Assembly (NCBI RefSeq): GCF_002999235.1
Contig: NZ_CP027236.1
Span: 744,001-808,000 of the forward strand
Direction: 5' to 3'
DNA: 64,000 bases
Source of the DNA: Actinomyces sp. oral taxon 897
GTDB taxonomy: Bacteria; Actinomycetota; Actinomycetes; Actinomycetales; Actinomycetaceae
Below the pieces are notes generated by a model. The model ran no database searches. It was given only the letters and a program-made list of their open reading frames with translations, and had not been told where the DNA came from. The position numbers and the translations under genes are program-made. The stretch's first letter is position 1; each line of letters opens with the position of its first letter. Positions 8,921-17,129 of the stretch are shown one piece after another.

Positions 8921-9126
8921 GTTGCACATTCATCCGGGGGTCGCTGACCGGCCGGTGGCGTGATTCCAACGTTTTGTGCCTCCAGGCGGGGACGGGAACC
9001 AGGATGAATGTGCAACTCCGGCGCCGTTGCACATTCATCCTGGTTCCCGTCCCCGCTCCACCGCACGGATCCGTGTGGTTGCAACGTTTTATGTTCGGGC
9101 ATTGTAAAAAGAATGTGCAGCTCCGG
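8921..9126. repeat. pair of MITE-like palindromic repeat units
   Basis: The core is a perfect 31-bp inverted repeat (8986-9016 and 9026-9056) around a 9-base spacer. The inner 15 bases, gttgcacattcatcc, recur at 8921-8935, and a degenerate partner gaatgtgcag lies at 9111-9120. The stretch can therefore be read as two abutting units of about 100 bp (8921-9020 and 9026-9126), each bounded by gttgcacattcatcc and its complement. Both carry an internal caacgtttt (near 8968 and 9082). No open frame is present. It resembles non-autonomous palindromic elements; no transposase partner is visible in the window. Confidence 0.7.
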
Positions 9127-9181
9127 GTCCTCACCCCCTGCCGGCCGGGTAGGCTTGCCTCCACCACTTTAAGGAGGTCCC

Positions 9182-9949
9182 GTGACCACCAGCCCGGCCA
9201 GCCGCCGACCTGTACGCACCCTGCCAGCGCGACTGCCGGTGGCCCTCCAGCCCGAGGAGCCCGCGGTGACCACCTGGGACGTCACCACTCTGCCCACCCT
9301 CATCAGTCACCTGCTCGACCTGGTCGGTCCACTTGACGACCTTCCTTATCATCCTGCGGTCTTTGCCGTCGACGGGCGCGGCGGAGCGGGCAAGACCACC
9401 CTCACCAGAGCGATCACGGCCCTCTACCCCAGTGCCCAGGTCCTGTGCATTGACGACCTGGCCTGGAACGAGCCCTTCTACCAGTGGGACTACCTGCTTG
9501 TGGCCGCACTGACCGAGCTGCGTCAGACCGGTGTCCTCGACCTTGTGCCCCCGGCCTGGCAGGCCCACCATGTGGAGGGGTCGATCAATATCTCTTCCTG
9601 TCCGCTGGTCATCGTGGAGGGCAGCGGGGCGGGCATGCGCGCCGTCAACGGCCTGATTGACGCCCACGTGTGGGTCCAGACCGGTGACGACGTCGCCAAG
9701 CAGCGCGGGATCAGGCGCGACATCGCCGAGGGCGTGAATGGTGACGCCCAGGAGTCGGTGCGTTTCTGGCACCAGTGGATGGCGGCTGAGCGAGCCTTCT
9801 TCGCCGTGGACCGTCCCTGGGAGCGTGCCGACGTCATTGTCGCGGGACAGGACCCCCAGAGCCTGGCCGATCGCGAGGTCGCCTGGGTCCGCGGGCCTCT
9901 CGGCCCTGCCGGACCGGCTGGCCCCAGGCCTGGTACGACGGGTGAATGA
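9182..9949 (+). CDS. uridine-kinase-like P-loop NTPase
   Basis: A 255-residue protein with a textbook Walker A at residues 65-72 (GRGGAGKT in FAVDGRGGAGKTTL), a CIDDLAWN segment, and a hydrophobic strand LVIVEGSGAG resembling Walker B of the phosphoribulokinase/uridine kinase family. It probably phosphorylates a small nucleoside- or sugar-like substrate. The GTG at 9182 sits 4 bases after a very strong AAGGAGGT; a second in-frame GTG at 9266 also has GAGGAG upstream and would remove a 28-residue tail of low complexity. The gene stands alone. The substrate is not known. Confidence 0.75.
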   Translation: MTTSPASRRPVRTLPARLPVALQPEEPAVTTWDVTTLPTLISHLLDLVGPLDDLPYHPAVFAVDGRGGAGKTTLTRAITALYPSAQVLCIDDLAWNEPFYQWDYLLVAALTELRQTGVLDLVPPAWQAHHVEGSINISSCPLVIVEGSGAGMRAVNGLIDAHVWVQTGDDVAKQRGIRRDIAEGVNGDAQESVRFWHQWMAAERAFFAVDRPWERADVIVAGQDPQSLADREVAWVRGPLGPAGPAGPRPGTTGE

Positions 9950-11326
9950 CCTGGCGGTCCCGCGCGTCCCAGTTGTTCTCTGCTCAGCCGCTCCTCCCCC
10001 GCCTGCGACCAGCTCAACCAGTGCGAGCCCGAAGACGCCCCTTGACTCCCTGACGTCTCCGGCTGACGATACCGCCTTTTTACCGGACAGCTCGACGACG
10101 GGGTCCCTCATACGCAATAGCGTGAACGGAACAGGGACTCATTGTGCGGGACGTCCCCTGGTCCCGCTGGTGCGGGTGGGGGCAGCGTGCTACTATTTTG
10201 AAGGGTTTTCCCCTGTCTCCCGGCCTGCCTCGGACAAATAGGTCCAGGATTTAGGTTTTGTTTTGGTGTTATAGGGGGTCCAGTGACGTGGTCCGTCGCC
10301 GCCTCATTGCGCGCGTCGTGTGCGAGACGGGTGGAGGTCTACGGCACGGCGCCTGTAATCGACGACGGGGCCTGTATCGGAGGGGATCTTGGTGGGCGGA
10401 GAGGGCGTGGGGCGGGTGCTCGCGGGGTTGAGGCCAGCCAGACTTGTGGTCTTGGTCACCATCGATGTGGTGCGGGACACCCCTCTTGACCGCCACTTTT
10501 CCGCATGGTCTCGTCCAAAGCCGGCGCCGGATCCGCTCCCGGGGGCCGTCTGTGGCGAGTGGCGTCATACCAACGAAAGGTGGTAAAAATAGGTTTGTTC
10601 CGGCCGCTCCCGGAAGGCCCCCCACAGACCGGTGGCGATCCAGTCCCTGGAAACGTTGCAACCACGCGGCTCCCAGGAGCAGGGTCAGGGACCACCCCGC
10701 ACCGTTAGGTGCATTAAGACTCGAGTAGGCTGATGATGTAGGCGGTCTGGCTCTCGGTCAGGGAGTACCTCGCACCGCTATGGCGTGAGTAAAACACGAT
10801 TGGTTTGCGGGGGCGGGGGTCCCTGATTGCTCGTGGCGCGGGATTCGGGTGGTTCTATGCAGTTCTCTGGATGGTCTACCGCCTGTCTGCTGGCCCGGTT
10901 TCGTGCACGTGTCGCAATCTGAGGATCAGAACGAGGGCCACCCTTGACCGCGTCGAGGCCCAGGCTCCTGACCTGCGTGGACATTGGGTGTACAAAGAGT
11001 TGTGCAGGGTGGGGTCGGCTCTGATCCTCAGATTGCGACAGAACCGTCCGCTCGCCACCGCCGGGGCCGCACATACTCTCCCCTCCTCACTCCGGGGCAG
11101 GCCCCGGACCAGGTGGCAACGCGGCCTGCCACCCACACCCCAGCACCCACACCTCAGGACTAGGGCCTGCGACAGGCCCCTGACTGCACCCACCGGGGCC
11201 TCGCACCAGGCGACCGGACCATGATCGCCGTCATCGGGGCGGGCACCCTACCTGCCCGCCTGCACGAGCGCCGGGGCTCCACCGTGGTCGGCACGATCCC
11301 ACCGACGGGCGAGAGACGGCGACGGG
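9950..11326. other. 1.4-kb gene-less stretch with repeats and remnants
   Basis: No complete gene is supported. Landmarks: an extended -10 motif (TGC-TACTAT, 10188-10196) leading into an AT-rich patch; a block around 10559-10665 that shares gtggcgt.at.ccaacg and an inverted gtggttgcaacgttt with the repeat pair at 8921-9126; inverted gtctgtgg/ccacagac arms in the same block; and a leftward 27-codon frame at 10714-10797 reading RYSLTESQTAYIISLLES before a stop, perhaps a gene remnant. A 131-bp MITE-like element lies at 10910-11040. The remainder, to 11326, is GC-rich and featureless. Confidence 0.5.
10910..11040. repeat. 131-bp MITE-like element with 21-bp perfect terminal inverted repeats
   Basis: The ends tgtcgcaatctgaggatcag(a) at 10910-10930 and the exact complement at 11020-11040 form 21-bp terminal inverted repeats. 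Pairing resumes just inside the ends (ccaccct against agggtgg). The interior has no open frame. No target-site duplication is obvious. The structure fits a non-autonomous transposable element or a mobile hairpin. Confidence 0.65.
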
Positions 11327-12343
11327 CTACCGCCCGCCCTCCCGCCCGGGGCGCCGGGCGACGACCTCAAAGCGCGTGCACACCACGAGCGTGTCGTCGT
11401 CGACGTCGGGGGGCTCGGTGCCGCGCACGGTGAACCACCCCCGGTAGTCGGGCCCCGTCCAGAAGCGCTCATGGGCCGTACGCCACCCGACCAGATCCGT
11501 GTGCCCCTCCCCCTCGGCCACGGCGTGCTCCAGGGTGACCTCACCCAGGCGGATGACGTCGACAGCCACGTCCTCGGTGACGCACACGGGCGTCCCGGCG
11601 GAGTCGACGACGAGCTCGCGGCGGCCGGGGGCCGGCAGGAGCTCGGAGCCCGCCTCGTACTCGGCCAGCAGCGCCGTCGTCGTGCGCTTGCCGCCTGCCA
11701 GGACCGCCGCCACCAGCCGGTCGCGCGACGGCCCCGGGAAGGCGTACTCCCCCACGTCGAGCAGCTCCCAGCCCGCCGGCAGCCAGCCCGCGCCACGGCC
11801 GGCATCGAAGGAGCGGAACAGCACCAGCCGGGCGCCGTAGAAGTCCCGGCTCAGGCCGAGGCGTTCCATGCCGATGCGCTCGGCCACGCGCTGCGAGGCG
11901 AGGTTCTCCGGGTCGGTGACGGCCACGACCTGCTCCACCCCGGCGGCGTGCACGGCGTCCAGGACGGCCCGCGCCGCCTCGGTGACATAGCCGTGCCCGC
12001 AGTGCTCGGCCACCTGCCTCCAGCCGATCTCCAGCACGCTGGCCTCTGCCCCGTCCGAGGACGGAATCGGCTTGACCAGGACGAGCCCGACGGCGGTCCC
12101 CGGTGCCGTCCGCCCGCCACCTCCGCCTCCGTCGCGCAGCTCAATGAGGCTGAAGCCCTGGACGGGATGGTCCACCAGGCTCATAAAGCGCCCCAGGCGC
12201 CTGCGTGCCGTCGCCTCGTCGGGGGTGGTGGCCGACGGGATGAAGCGGACCAGATCCGGGTTGGCGTGCAGACGGCGCACGAACTCGAGGTCACCGGGCG
12301 CAAAGGCACGCAGCCGCAGCCGCTCAGTAGTTAGAGGGATCAC
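11327..12343 (-). CDS. GNAT acetyltransferase fused to an ASCH domain
   Basis: A 338-residue fusion. Residues 1 to about 180 form a RimJ/RimL-type GNAT domain (LTTERLRLRAFAPGDLEFV at the start, then LEIGWRQVAEHCGHGYVTEA, and NLASQRVAERIGM as acetyl-CoA-binding motif A). Residues about 195-335 match the ASCH fold (GKRTTTALL, then a VVDSAGTPVCVTEDV strand and DLVGWRTAHERFW), a PUA-like RNA-binding or RNA-processing domain. The GTG at 12343 has no Shine-Dalgarno sequence but a TATAGT box ends 8 bases upstream, suggesting a leaderless or nearly leaderless mRNA. Acetylation of a ribosomal or RNA-associated target is an inference from the fusion. Confidence 0.85.
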   Translation of the reverse strand: MIPLTTERLRLRAFAPGDLEFVRRLHANPDLVRFIPSATTPDEATARRRLGRFMSLVDHPVQGFSLIELRDGGGGGGRTAPGTAVGLVLVKPIPSSDGAEASVLEIGWRQVAEHCGHGYVTEAARAVLDAVHAAGVEQVVAVTDPENLASQRVAERIGMERLGLSRDFYGARLVLFRSFDAGRGAGWLPAGWELLDVGEYAFPGPSRDRLVAAVLAGGKRTTTALLAEYEAGSELLPAPGRRELVVDSAGTPVCVTEDVAVDVIRLGEVTLEHAVAEGEGHTDLVGWRTAHERFWTGPDYRGWFTVRGTEPPDVDDDTLVVCTRFEVVARRPGREGGR

Positions 12344-12651
12344 ACGCGGGTACTATACAGTAGGCTCCTGCGCAGGTTCCTCCATCCCGGCCCGACACCC
12401 AGCCGGAAAGTGGTGCCACTCCCCCGGGGCCTGCTCACGCTCGGCCATAAGTGAAGGATGTGCCCGTGGGCACGGGGCCTACGGCTCGGCATCCGGGCCC
12501 GTGACGACGTACACCGCTACTCCCCCGCCAGCGCGGGGCGGGGTCTCCAAGCTCGGGTCGGGCAGAATCAGCGTGGCCGGGCGCCCAACAACCAGGGCCG
12601 GGGCCGAGCGCCCGCCAGCGCGGGGCCGGGGCCGGTGAGCTGCGTGCCAGT
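12344..12651. other. 308-bp gene-less, GC-rich spacer
   Basis: Contains the TATAGT box of the leftward GNAT-ASCH gene (12352-12357) and two short hairpins sharing cccgccagcgcgggg about 87 bases apart (from 12524 and 12611). No gene is supported. Confidence 0.4.
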
Positions 12652-13317
12652 TCAGGACACCCGCGTGCCTGGGCCGCTGGGGGCGCGCCCGGCGGGCAGC
12701 CCGCGCGCCAGCGCCAGGACGCGGTCGGTGACCTCGCACTGGGTGCGTACCGAGGCGCGCCAGGAGGGCACCTGCAGCGAGTGGTTAGCACCGGGGACCG
12801 CCCAGACCTGCACGCCTGCCGCCACCGGGGTGAGGGCGGGGCCGCCGTCCCAGTGGGGGTCGTCCGTCCCGCCGACGACGAGGCCGGGGGCCGGGTAGGT
12901 CTCAATGGCCCGCCTGACCCGGGCGTCGTCGAGCAGGGGCGTGAGCCACACCCCGGCCACCTCGTGACGGCCCGCCCACGGGGCCAGGCGGGTCCCCAGG
13001 GACTTGGCCACCAGGAGCAGCGGGACGTCAGCCTGCTTGAGAGGCGCCTCCAGCGCGCGGGACAGGGCGGCCTCGGCGAGGGCCTCGAGCGCGGCGGGAT
13101 CAGTAGGCGGCGTGCCCCACTCCAGGACCGTCACCGCCCAACCGTCCTCCACGAGCGCGGTGGCCGGCCAGAACAGCAGCGGCATGGTGGCCGGGTAGCC
13201 CCGGCCCGGGACGACCAGGCACAGACCCGCCGGCTCGTCGGGCACCGGGCCCGGCCAGCGGCGCAGGCGGGCCCCGTCGGCAAGGTGGACCCCGGCCCCC
13301 GGGCGGGCCGCCGTCAC
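12652..13317 (-). CDS. alpha/beta-hydrolase-fold protein
   Basis: About 221 residues from the GTG at 13317. The frame runs on upstream but enters the phosphofructokinase gene as low-complexity sequence, so that part is a shadow. The body reads as a small alpha/beta hydrolase: LCLVVPGRGYPATMPLLFWP (oxyanion-type loop), the nucleophile elbow reduced to VAKSLGTRLAP (A-K-S-L-G, serine in the expected place), an acid in GLVVGGTDDPHWDG, and a late histidine in VPGANHSLQVPSW. This gives a plausible Ser-Asp-His triad. The substrate is unknown. The start is uncertain because no clear ribosome site is seen. Confidence 0.7.
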   Translation of the reverse strand: MTAARPGAGVHLADGARLRRWPGPVPDEPAGLCLVVPGRGYPATMPLLFWPATALVEDGWAVTVLEWGTPPTDPAALEALAEAALSRALEAPLKQADVPLLLVAKSLGTRLAPWAGRHEVAGVWLTPLLDDARVRRAIETYPAPGLVVGGTDDPHWDGGPALTPVAAGVQVWAVPGANHSLQVPSWRASVRTQCEVTDRVLALARGLPAGRAPSGPGTRVS

Positions 13318-13459
13318 CTGGGACCGCCCGGGGGCCGGAGGGTCTCGGGGCGGCCGCGGTCGGCGTCGGCCAGGACCGTGCCTCCGGGCCCAGACGTGGC
13401 GCCCGTCGCAAACCAGGTGCACGTGGGGCGCCCTCGGGGTGCTCCCGGCCCGGGAGGCA

Positions 13460-14584
13460 TCAGTCGCCCAGGGCGGTGCCCACGGAGCGGGCCGCCTGGA
13501 TCCACTCGTGGTCGCGGGGCACGTACTTGACCTTGCCAGCGACCTCCTTGAGGGGCACGAGCTCGGTGCCGTTACCGCGGTCACCCACCATGACCCCGAA
13601 GCTGCCGTCCGCGATGGCGTCGGCGCCGGCCACTCCCAGGCGCGTGCCCAGGAGCCGGTCGGCCCCGCAGGGGGTGCCGCCGCGCTGGACGTAGCCGAGG
13701 ATCGACACGCGCGCCTCCAGGCCGGTGGCCGCCTCCAGCTGCTCGGCCAGGGTGAAGGTGTTGGCACGGTGCGAGGCCTCCAGGCGCTTGACGCCACGCT
13801 TGGCCGCGGCCTTGGCCTCCGGGGAGGAGGCGTCCTTGACCAGGGCCTCGGCGTGGGTGATCTCCTCGCGGTCGACCACGCTCAGCGCGCCCTCGGCCAC
13901 GGCCACCACGGAGAAGGTGGAGCCGCGTGAGCGGCGCTGCTCGATCCGCTCGGCGATCGCCTCCACCGAGTAGGGGATCTCCGGCAGGAGGATGACGTCG
14001 GCCCCTCCGGCGATGCCCGCGCCCAGCGCCAGCCAGCCGGCACGGTGCCCCATGATCTCGGTGAGGATGATCCGGTGGTGGGAGTGGGCCGTGGAGTGCA
14101 GGCGGTCCACCGCCTCGGTGGCGATCTCCAGGGCGGTGGCGAAGCCGAAGGACGTGTCCGTCTCGACGATGTCGTTGTCAATGGTCTTGGGCAGGTGCAC
14201 GACGTTGAGACCGGCGTCCATGAGGCGCTTGGCGTTCTTGGCGGTACCGCCGCCGCCCAGGCAGACCAGGGCGTCCAGCTCGTTCTTCTCGTAGTTCTCC
14301 ACGATGGTGGGGATCATGTCGCGGGCCTGGCCGTCGACCACCATGCGGTGGACCTTGTCCCGGCTGGTGCCCAGCATGGTTCCGCCGGTGGTCAGGATGC
14401 CGGACAGGGCCGCGCCGTCCAGCACGGTGAAGCGGTTCTCCGCCAGGCCCCGCATACCGTCCCGGAAGCCGATGAGGCTCCAGCCGTGGTCCTGGATCGC
14501 GGCCTTGCCGAATCCGCGGATCGCCGCGTTGAGTCCAGGGGCGTCGCCGCCCGCGGTCAGGATGCCGATGCGTTTGGTTGCCAT
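13460..14584 (-). CDS. pfkA: 6-phosphofructokinase
   Basis: A 374-residue glycolytic enzyme that phosphorylates fructose-6-phosphate. The nucleotide loop GGDAPGLNA is at residues 12-20, PKTIDND at 132-138 contains the catalytic aspartate, and MGHRAGWLA binds the substrate. The phosphoryl-donor loop reads GGGGT (110-114): a glycine stands where PPi-dependent enzymes carry aspartate, which favours ATP. Lys133 in PKTIDND, however, is the residue typical of PPi-type and group-III actinobacterial enzymes. The ATG at 14584 begins the conserved [13 protein letters not shown]; a TATCCT box 7 bases upstream and no ribosome site suggest a leaderless transcript. Confidence 0.93.
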   Translation of the reverse strand: MATKRIGILTAGGDAPGLNAAIRGFGKAAIQDHGWSLIGFRDGMRGLAENRFTVLDGAALSGILTTGGTMLGTSRDKVHRMVVDGQARDMIPTIVENYEKNELDALVCLGGGGTAKNAKRLMDAGLNVVHLPKTIDNDIVETDTSFGFATALEIATEAVDRLHSTAHSHHRIILTEIMGHRAGWLALGAGIAGGADVILLPEIPYSVEAIAERIEQRRSRGSTFSVVAVAEGALSVVDREEITHAEALVKDASSPEAKAAAKRGVKRLEASHRANTFTLAEQLEAATGLEARVSILGYVQRGGTPCGADRLLGTRLGVAGADAIADGSFGVMVGDRGNGTELVPLKEVAGKVKYVPRDHEWIQAARSVGTALGD

Positions 14585-14704
14585 AGCACCTAGGATAGAG
14601 GTCACAGGCCCGCCAGGGGGCGTGGTGGGACAAACCGGGTGCACCCTCTTGCGCCGTTCCTGGTGCCGGACCGACGACGGTGGGCCCGGGCCCGGTGCGG
14701 ACGG

Positions 14705-14710
14705 TACAAT
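14705..14710 (+). promoter_or_regulatory. -10 element of the rbpA promoter
   Basis: TACAAT lies about 95 bases before the rbpA start in the divergent region with pfkA. No convincing -35 is seen at the usual distance. Confidence 0.4.
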
Positions 14711-14805
14711 GGTGCGTCGCTGCGCGGGCGCGGGAACAGTCCCGGGCGTCGCAGTGTTGCAACTACCGGCCAGGGGCCGACGAGAGCCACGAGGGAAGGC
14801 ACAGC

Positions 14806-15162
14806 ATGGCAGACCGCGCGCTACGGGGGATGACGATCGGCGCCAAGTCGATGGAGTCCGAGGAGGGCGTCGAGTTCGCTGAGCGGATCACTGTCACCTA
14901 CGAGTGCCCGCTGGGGCACACGACCACCATTCCCATGGCCAAGGAGGCGGAGGTCCCACCCACCTGGGAGTGCCCCGAGTGCGGGCAGGCGGCGGCCCGC
15001 CGCGGCGAGTCCGAGGAGCCTGAGGGCGACGAGCCCAAGAAGGCGCCGCGCACCCACTGGGACATGCTCCTGGAGCGGCGCAGCGTCGACGAGCTCAAGG
15101 TCCTGCTGGAGGAGCGTCTGACCATGCTGCGCAGCGGGGAGATCTACCGGGAACGCTTCTGA
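14806..15162 (+). CDS. rbpA: RNA polymerase-binding protein RbpA
   Basis: A 118-residue actinobacterial transcription factor that binds the principal sigma factor and RNA polymerase and stabilises the open complex. The sequence has the typical N-terminal tail ([18 protein letters not shown]), the zinc-ribbon-like core with Cys34, His38, Cys56 and Cys59, and the C-terminal sigma-interaction domain ([23 protein letters not shown]). The ATG at 14806 is preceded by GAGGGAAGG. Length and all landmarks match the family. It is divergent from pfkA. Confidence 0.95.
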   Translation: MADRALRGMTIGAKSMESEEGVEFAERITVTYECPLGHTTTIPMAKEAEVPPTWECPECGQAAARRGESEEPEGDEPKKAPRTHWDMLLERRSVDELKVLLEERLTMLRSGEIYRERF

Positions 15163-15384
15163 GCCCCGACGCCGCGGCCCGGGCCAGCCGATCGCGCCTG
15201 CCGGCGGCCGGAGATCCGCCGCCAGTCCGACGTCGGGGTCGGGGCTGCTGGGGCTGGGGTCAGGGCCAGCCCGCCTTAAAGCCGGCGTCCGGAGTCAGAG
15301 GGCGGCAGCCGCAGGTCAGGGGCTGACCGCCCGCCCGGCAGGGGCCCAGCAGGCTGCGCACCGGTGCGGAGTCGGCCCGTAACC

Positions 15385-15460
15385 CGTTCTCGCGAGCAAT
15401 AAGTACCGTTCTCACGACAAACAAGTACCGTTCTCGCGACGAATAAGTACCGTTCTCACG
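15385..15460. repeat. 3.5 copies of a 22-bp tandem repeat
   Basis: Units at 15385-15406, 15407-15428 and 15429-15450, plus a half copy at 15451-15460. Each begins cgttctc(g/a)cga and ends aagtac, with variable middle bases. The last half copy overlaps the stop codon of the leftward lnt gene. The regular phasing (two helical turns) and conserved ends suggest iterated binding sites or slipped-strand expansion. Confidence 0.8.
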
Positions 15461-17129
15461 CTCGGGTGGGACGGCTGGCCCCGGCGGAGACGGCGCCCGC
15501 CCGGACCGGGACAGCACCTGCTCGGGCCGGGATCGCACCTGTCAGGACCGGGGCAGCACCTGCCAGGACCAGGATAGTGGCGGCGGCCAGGACGACCCGT
15601 GCGGGCCAGGGCCCCAGGCGGTCGGCCACGCTCAGCCCCCGGCGCAGGGGCACGTCGGCCACCAGGTACGCACGGGTGTAGGGCCGGGCCTCCTGGGTGA
15701 CCACGCCCCGGGGGCTAATGACCGCGGTGACCCCCACGGTCGAGACCTGGACCACGGCCCGGCCGTGCGTCACCGCCTGGACCCGGCCCTGGGCCAGCTG
15801 CTGGGCGGCCTCGCTGGAGCCTATGAAAGAGGCGTTGTTCGTGGGGACCACAATGACCTCCCCGCCCTGGCGCACGCCCGCGCGCAGCACGTCGTCGTAG
15901 GCCACCTCGAAGCAGATCCCCACGGCCAGGGGCACGTCACGGCCGTCACGGGTGCGGACGGTGAGCGTGTGGCCCCCGCTGCCGGGCAGCAGGTCCGAGC
16001 CGATCCGGTCCACCTGCCCGCTGACCGCTCGAATGAGGCGGCGCAGCGGGACGAACTCGCCGAAGGCCACCGGCCGGTGCTTGGTGTAGACCTGGCCCGC
16101 CCCGCTGCCCGGGGTCCACACCACCATGTCGTTGTAGCGGACCCGCCCCGTCACCCCGCTCATCCCCTCCGGGCGGTCGGCGAAGGCGATGGCGCCCACC
16201 AGGACCGGGACCCCGACGGCCTGGGCGGCGCGCTCCACCAGGACGGCGGTGACCCGGTCCTGGCGCGGGTCGCGGTCAGCGGCGTTCTCGGGCCAGATGA
16301 CCAGGTCCACCCCGGTGGCGGAGCCGCTGGCGGCGAGCTCCACGGTAGCCAGGACGTGGTTGCGGGTGACCTCCAGGGCCCGTGAGTAGGCGTCTTGGGC
16401 GTCCCCGGCCACGTTGCCCTGGACGGCGGCGACGCGGATGGTGCCGTCCTCGGCCCGCTCCGGCAGGCCCACGAACGCCGGGGAGACGGTCAGGGCGCAG
16501 GCGGCGGTCGCGCAGACCAGCGTCGTGGCACGCCGCCCGTCGCGCAGCGCCCGGATCCCCTCCGCCAGCACCGCGCCCGTGAGGGCCACCAGGAGCCCCA
16601 GCCCCGTGCTCCCGGCCAGGGACGCCAGCGGGAGGACGGGCGCGTCGGCCATGGCGAAGGCCAGCCGCCCGAAGGGAAGACCTCCCCAGGGCCAGGAGGA
16701 GCGCACCTCCTCCACGGCCACCCACAGGACCGGGAAGCACACGGCCCGGACGGCCGGGCCCCGCCACCGGGCACCAGGACCGGGGACGAGGCGCTGTGCC
16801 ACCGCCCAGGCCCCGCCCAGGGCCGCCAGGTAGAGGGACTCCACCACGGTCACCGCCAGCCAGCCCACGACGTTGCCCATGGACACGGCGGTGAAGTGCA
16901 GCAGCGGGGTGAAGAACCCGAGCCCGTGGACCAGCCCCAGCACCACGCCCGCGCGCACCCGGCGTCCGTACAGCACGGTCACCAGCCCCGCCACCCCCAG
17001 CGGGGCGGCCCACCACCAGGACAACGGCGCGAAGGCCGCGTCCATGAGCAGGCCGCTGCCGACCGCCGCCAGGAGCAGGCCGAGCCGGTGGCGGACGGCG
17101 GCCGCCCGCCGCGCGGCCGGTCGGCTCAC
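15456..17129 (-). CDS. lnt: apolipoprotein N-acyltransferase
   Basis: A 557-residue membrane enzyme that N-acylates the lipoprotein cysteine. The N-terminal third is a bundle of membrane helices; the rest is a nitrilase-like domain with the triad Glu281 (VIWPENA), Lys350 (YTKHRPVAFGEFVP) and Cys406 (VGICFEVAYDD). The GTG at 17129 overlaps the upstream helicase stop (GTGA), indicating translational coupling; a GTG 12 bases earlier is an alternative. The last 50 residues form a hydrophobic helix followed by a low-complexity tail of repeated GA(I/V)P-(A/V)RAGA units. A neighbouring lipoprotein (the 29.3-kb binding protein) is a potential substrate. Confidence 0.92.
   Translation of the reverse strand: MSRPAARRAAAVRHRLGLLLAAVGSGLLMDAAFAPLSWWWAAPLGVAGLVTVLYGRRVRAGVVLGLVHGLGFFTPLLHFTAVSMGNVVGWLAVTVVESLYLAALGGAWAVAQRLVPGPGARWRGPAVRAVCFPVLWVAVEEVRSSWPWGGLPFGRLAFAMADAPVLPLASLAGSTGLGLLVALTGAVLAEGIRALRDGRRATTLVCATAACALTVSPAFVGLPERAEDGTIRVAAVQGNVAGDAQDAYSRALEVTRNHVLATVELAASGSATGVDLVIWPENAADRDPRQDRVTAVLVERAAQAVGVPVLVGAIAFADRPEGMSGVTGRVRYNDMVVWTPGSGAGQVYTKHRPVAFGEFVPLRRLIRAVSGQVDRIGSDLLPGSGGHTLTVRTRDGRDVPLAVGICFEVAYDDVLRAGVRQGGEVIVVPTNNASFIGSSEAAQQLAQGRVQAVTHGRAVVQVSTVGVTAVISPRGVVTQEARPYTRAYLVADVPLRRGLSVADRLGPWPARVVLAAATILVLAGAAPVLTGAIPARAGAVPVRAGAVSAGASRPTRA

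Noticed and set aside
10269..10661. 130-codon minus-strand frame in the 10-kb gap
   Set aside because: Runs through the dispersed-repeat block and ends in Arg/Pro-rich sequence; no start signal.
10714..10797. 27-codon minus-strand reading RYSLTESQTAYIISLLES
   Set aside because: Protein-like, but too short to assign and no upstream continuation; kept only as a remark in the gene-less stretch.
11221..11433. Plus-strand frame starting MIAVIGAGTLPAR, like a Rossmann start
   Set aside because: After 25 residues it becomes Arg-rich antisense of the GNAT-ASCH gene; no coherent domain.
12524..12626. Two hairpins (cccgccagcgcgggg) resembling type I-E CRISPR repeats, giving PRWRG-like reading on the minus strand
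   Set aside because: Only two copies, about 87 bases apart instead of about 60, flanks not conserved, and no cas genes in the window.
13318..13797. N-terminal extension of the alpha/beta hydrolase frame
   Set aside because: It overlaps pfkA and the region beyond 13317 is low-complexity; the fold starts after the GTG at 13317.
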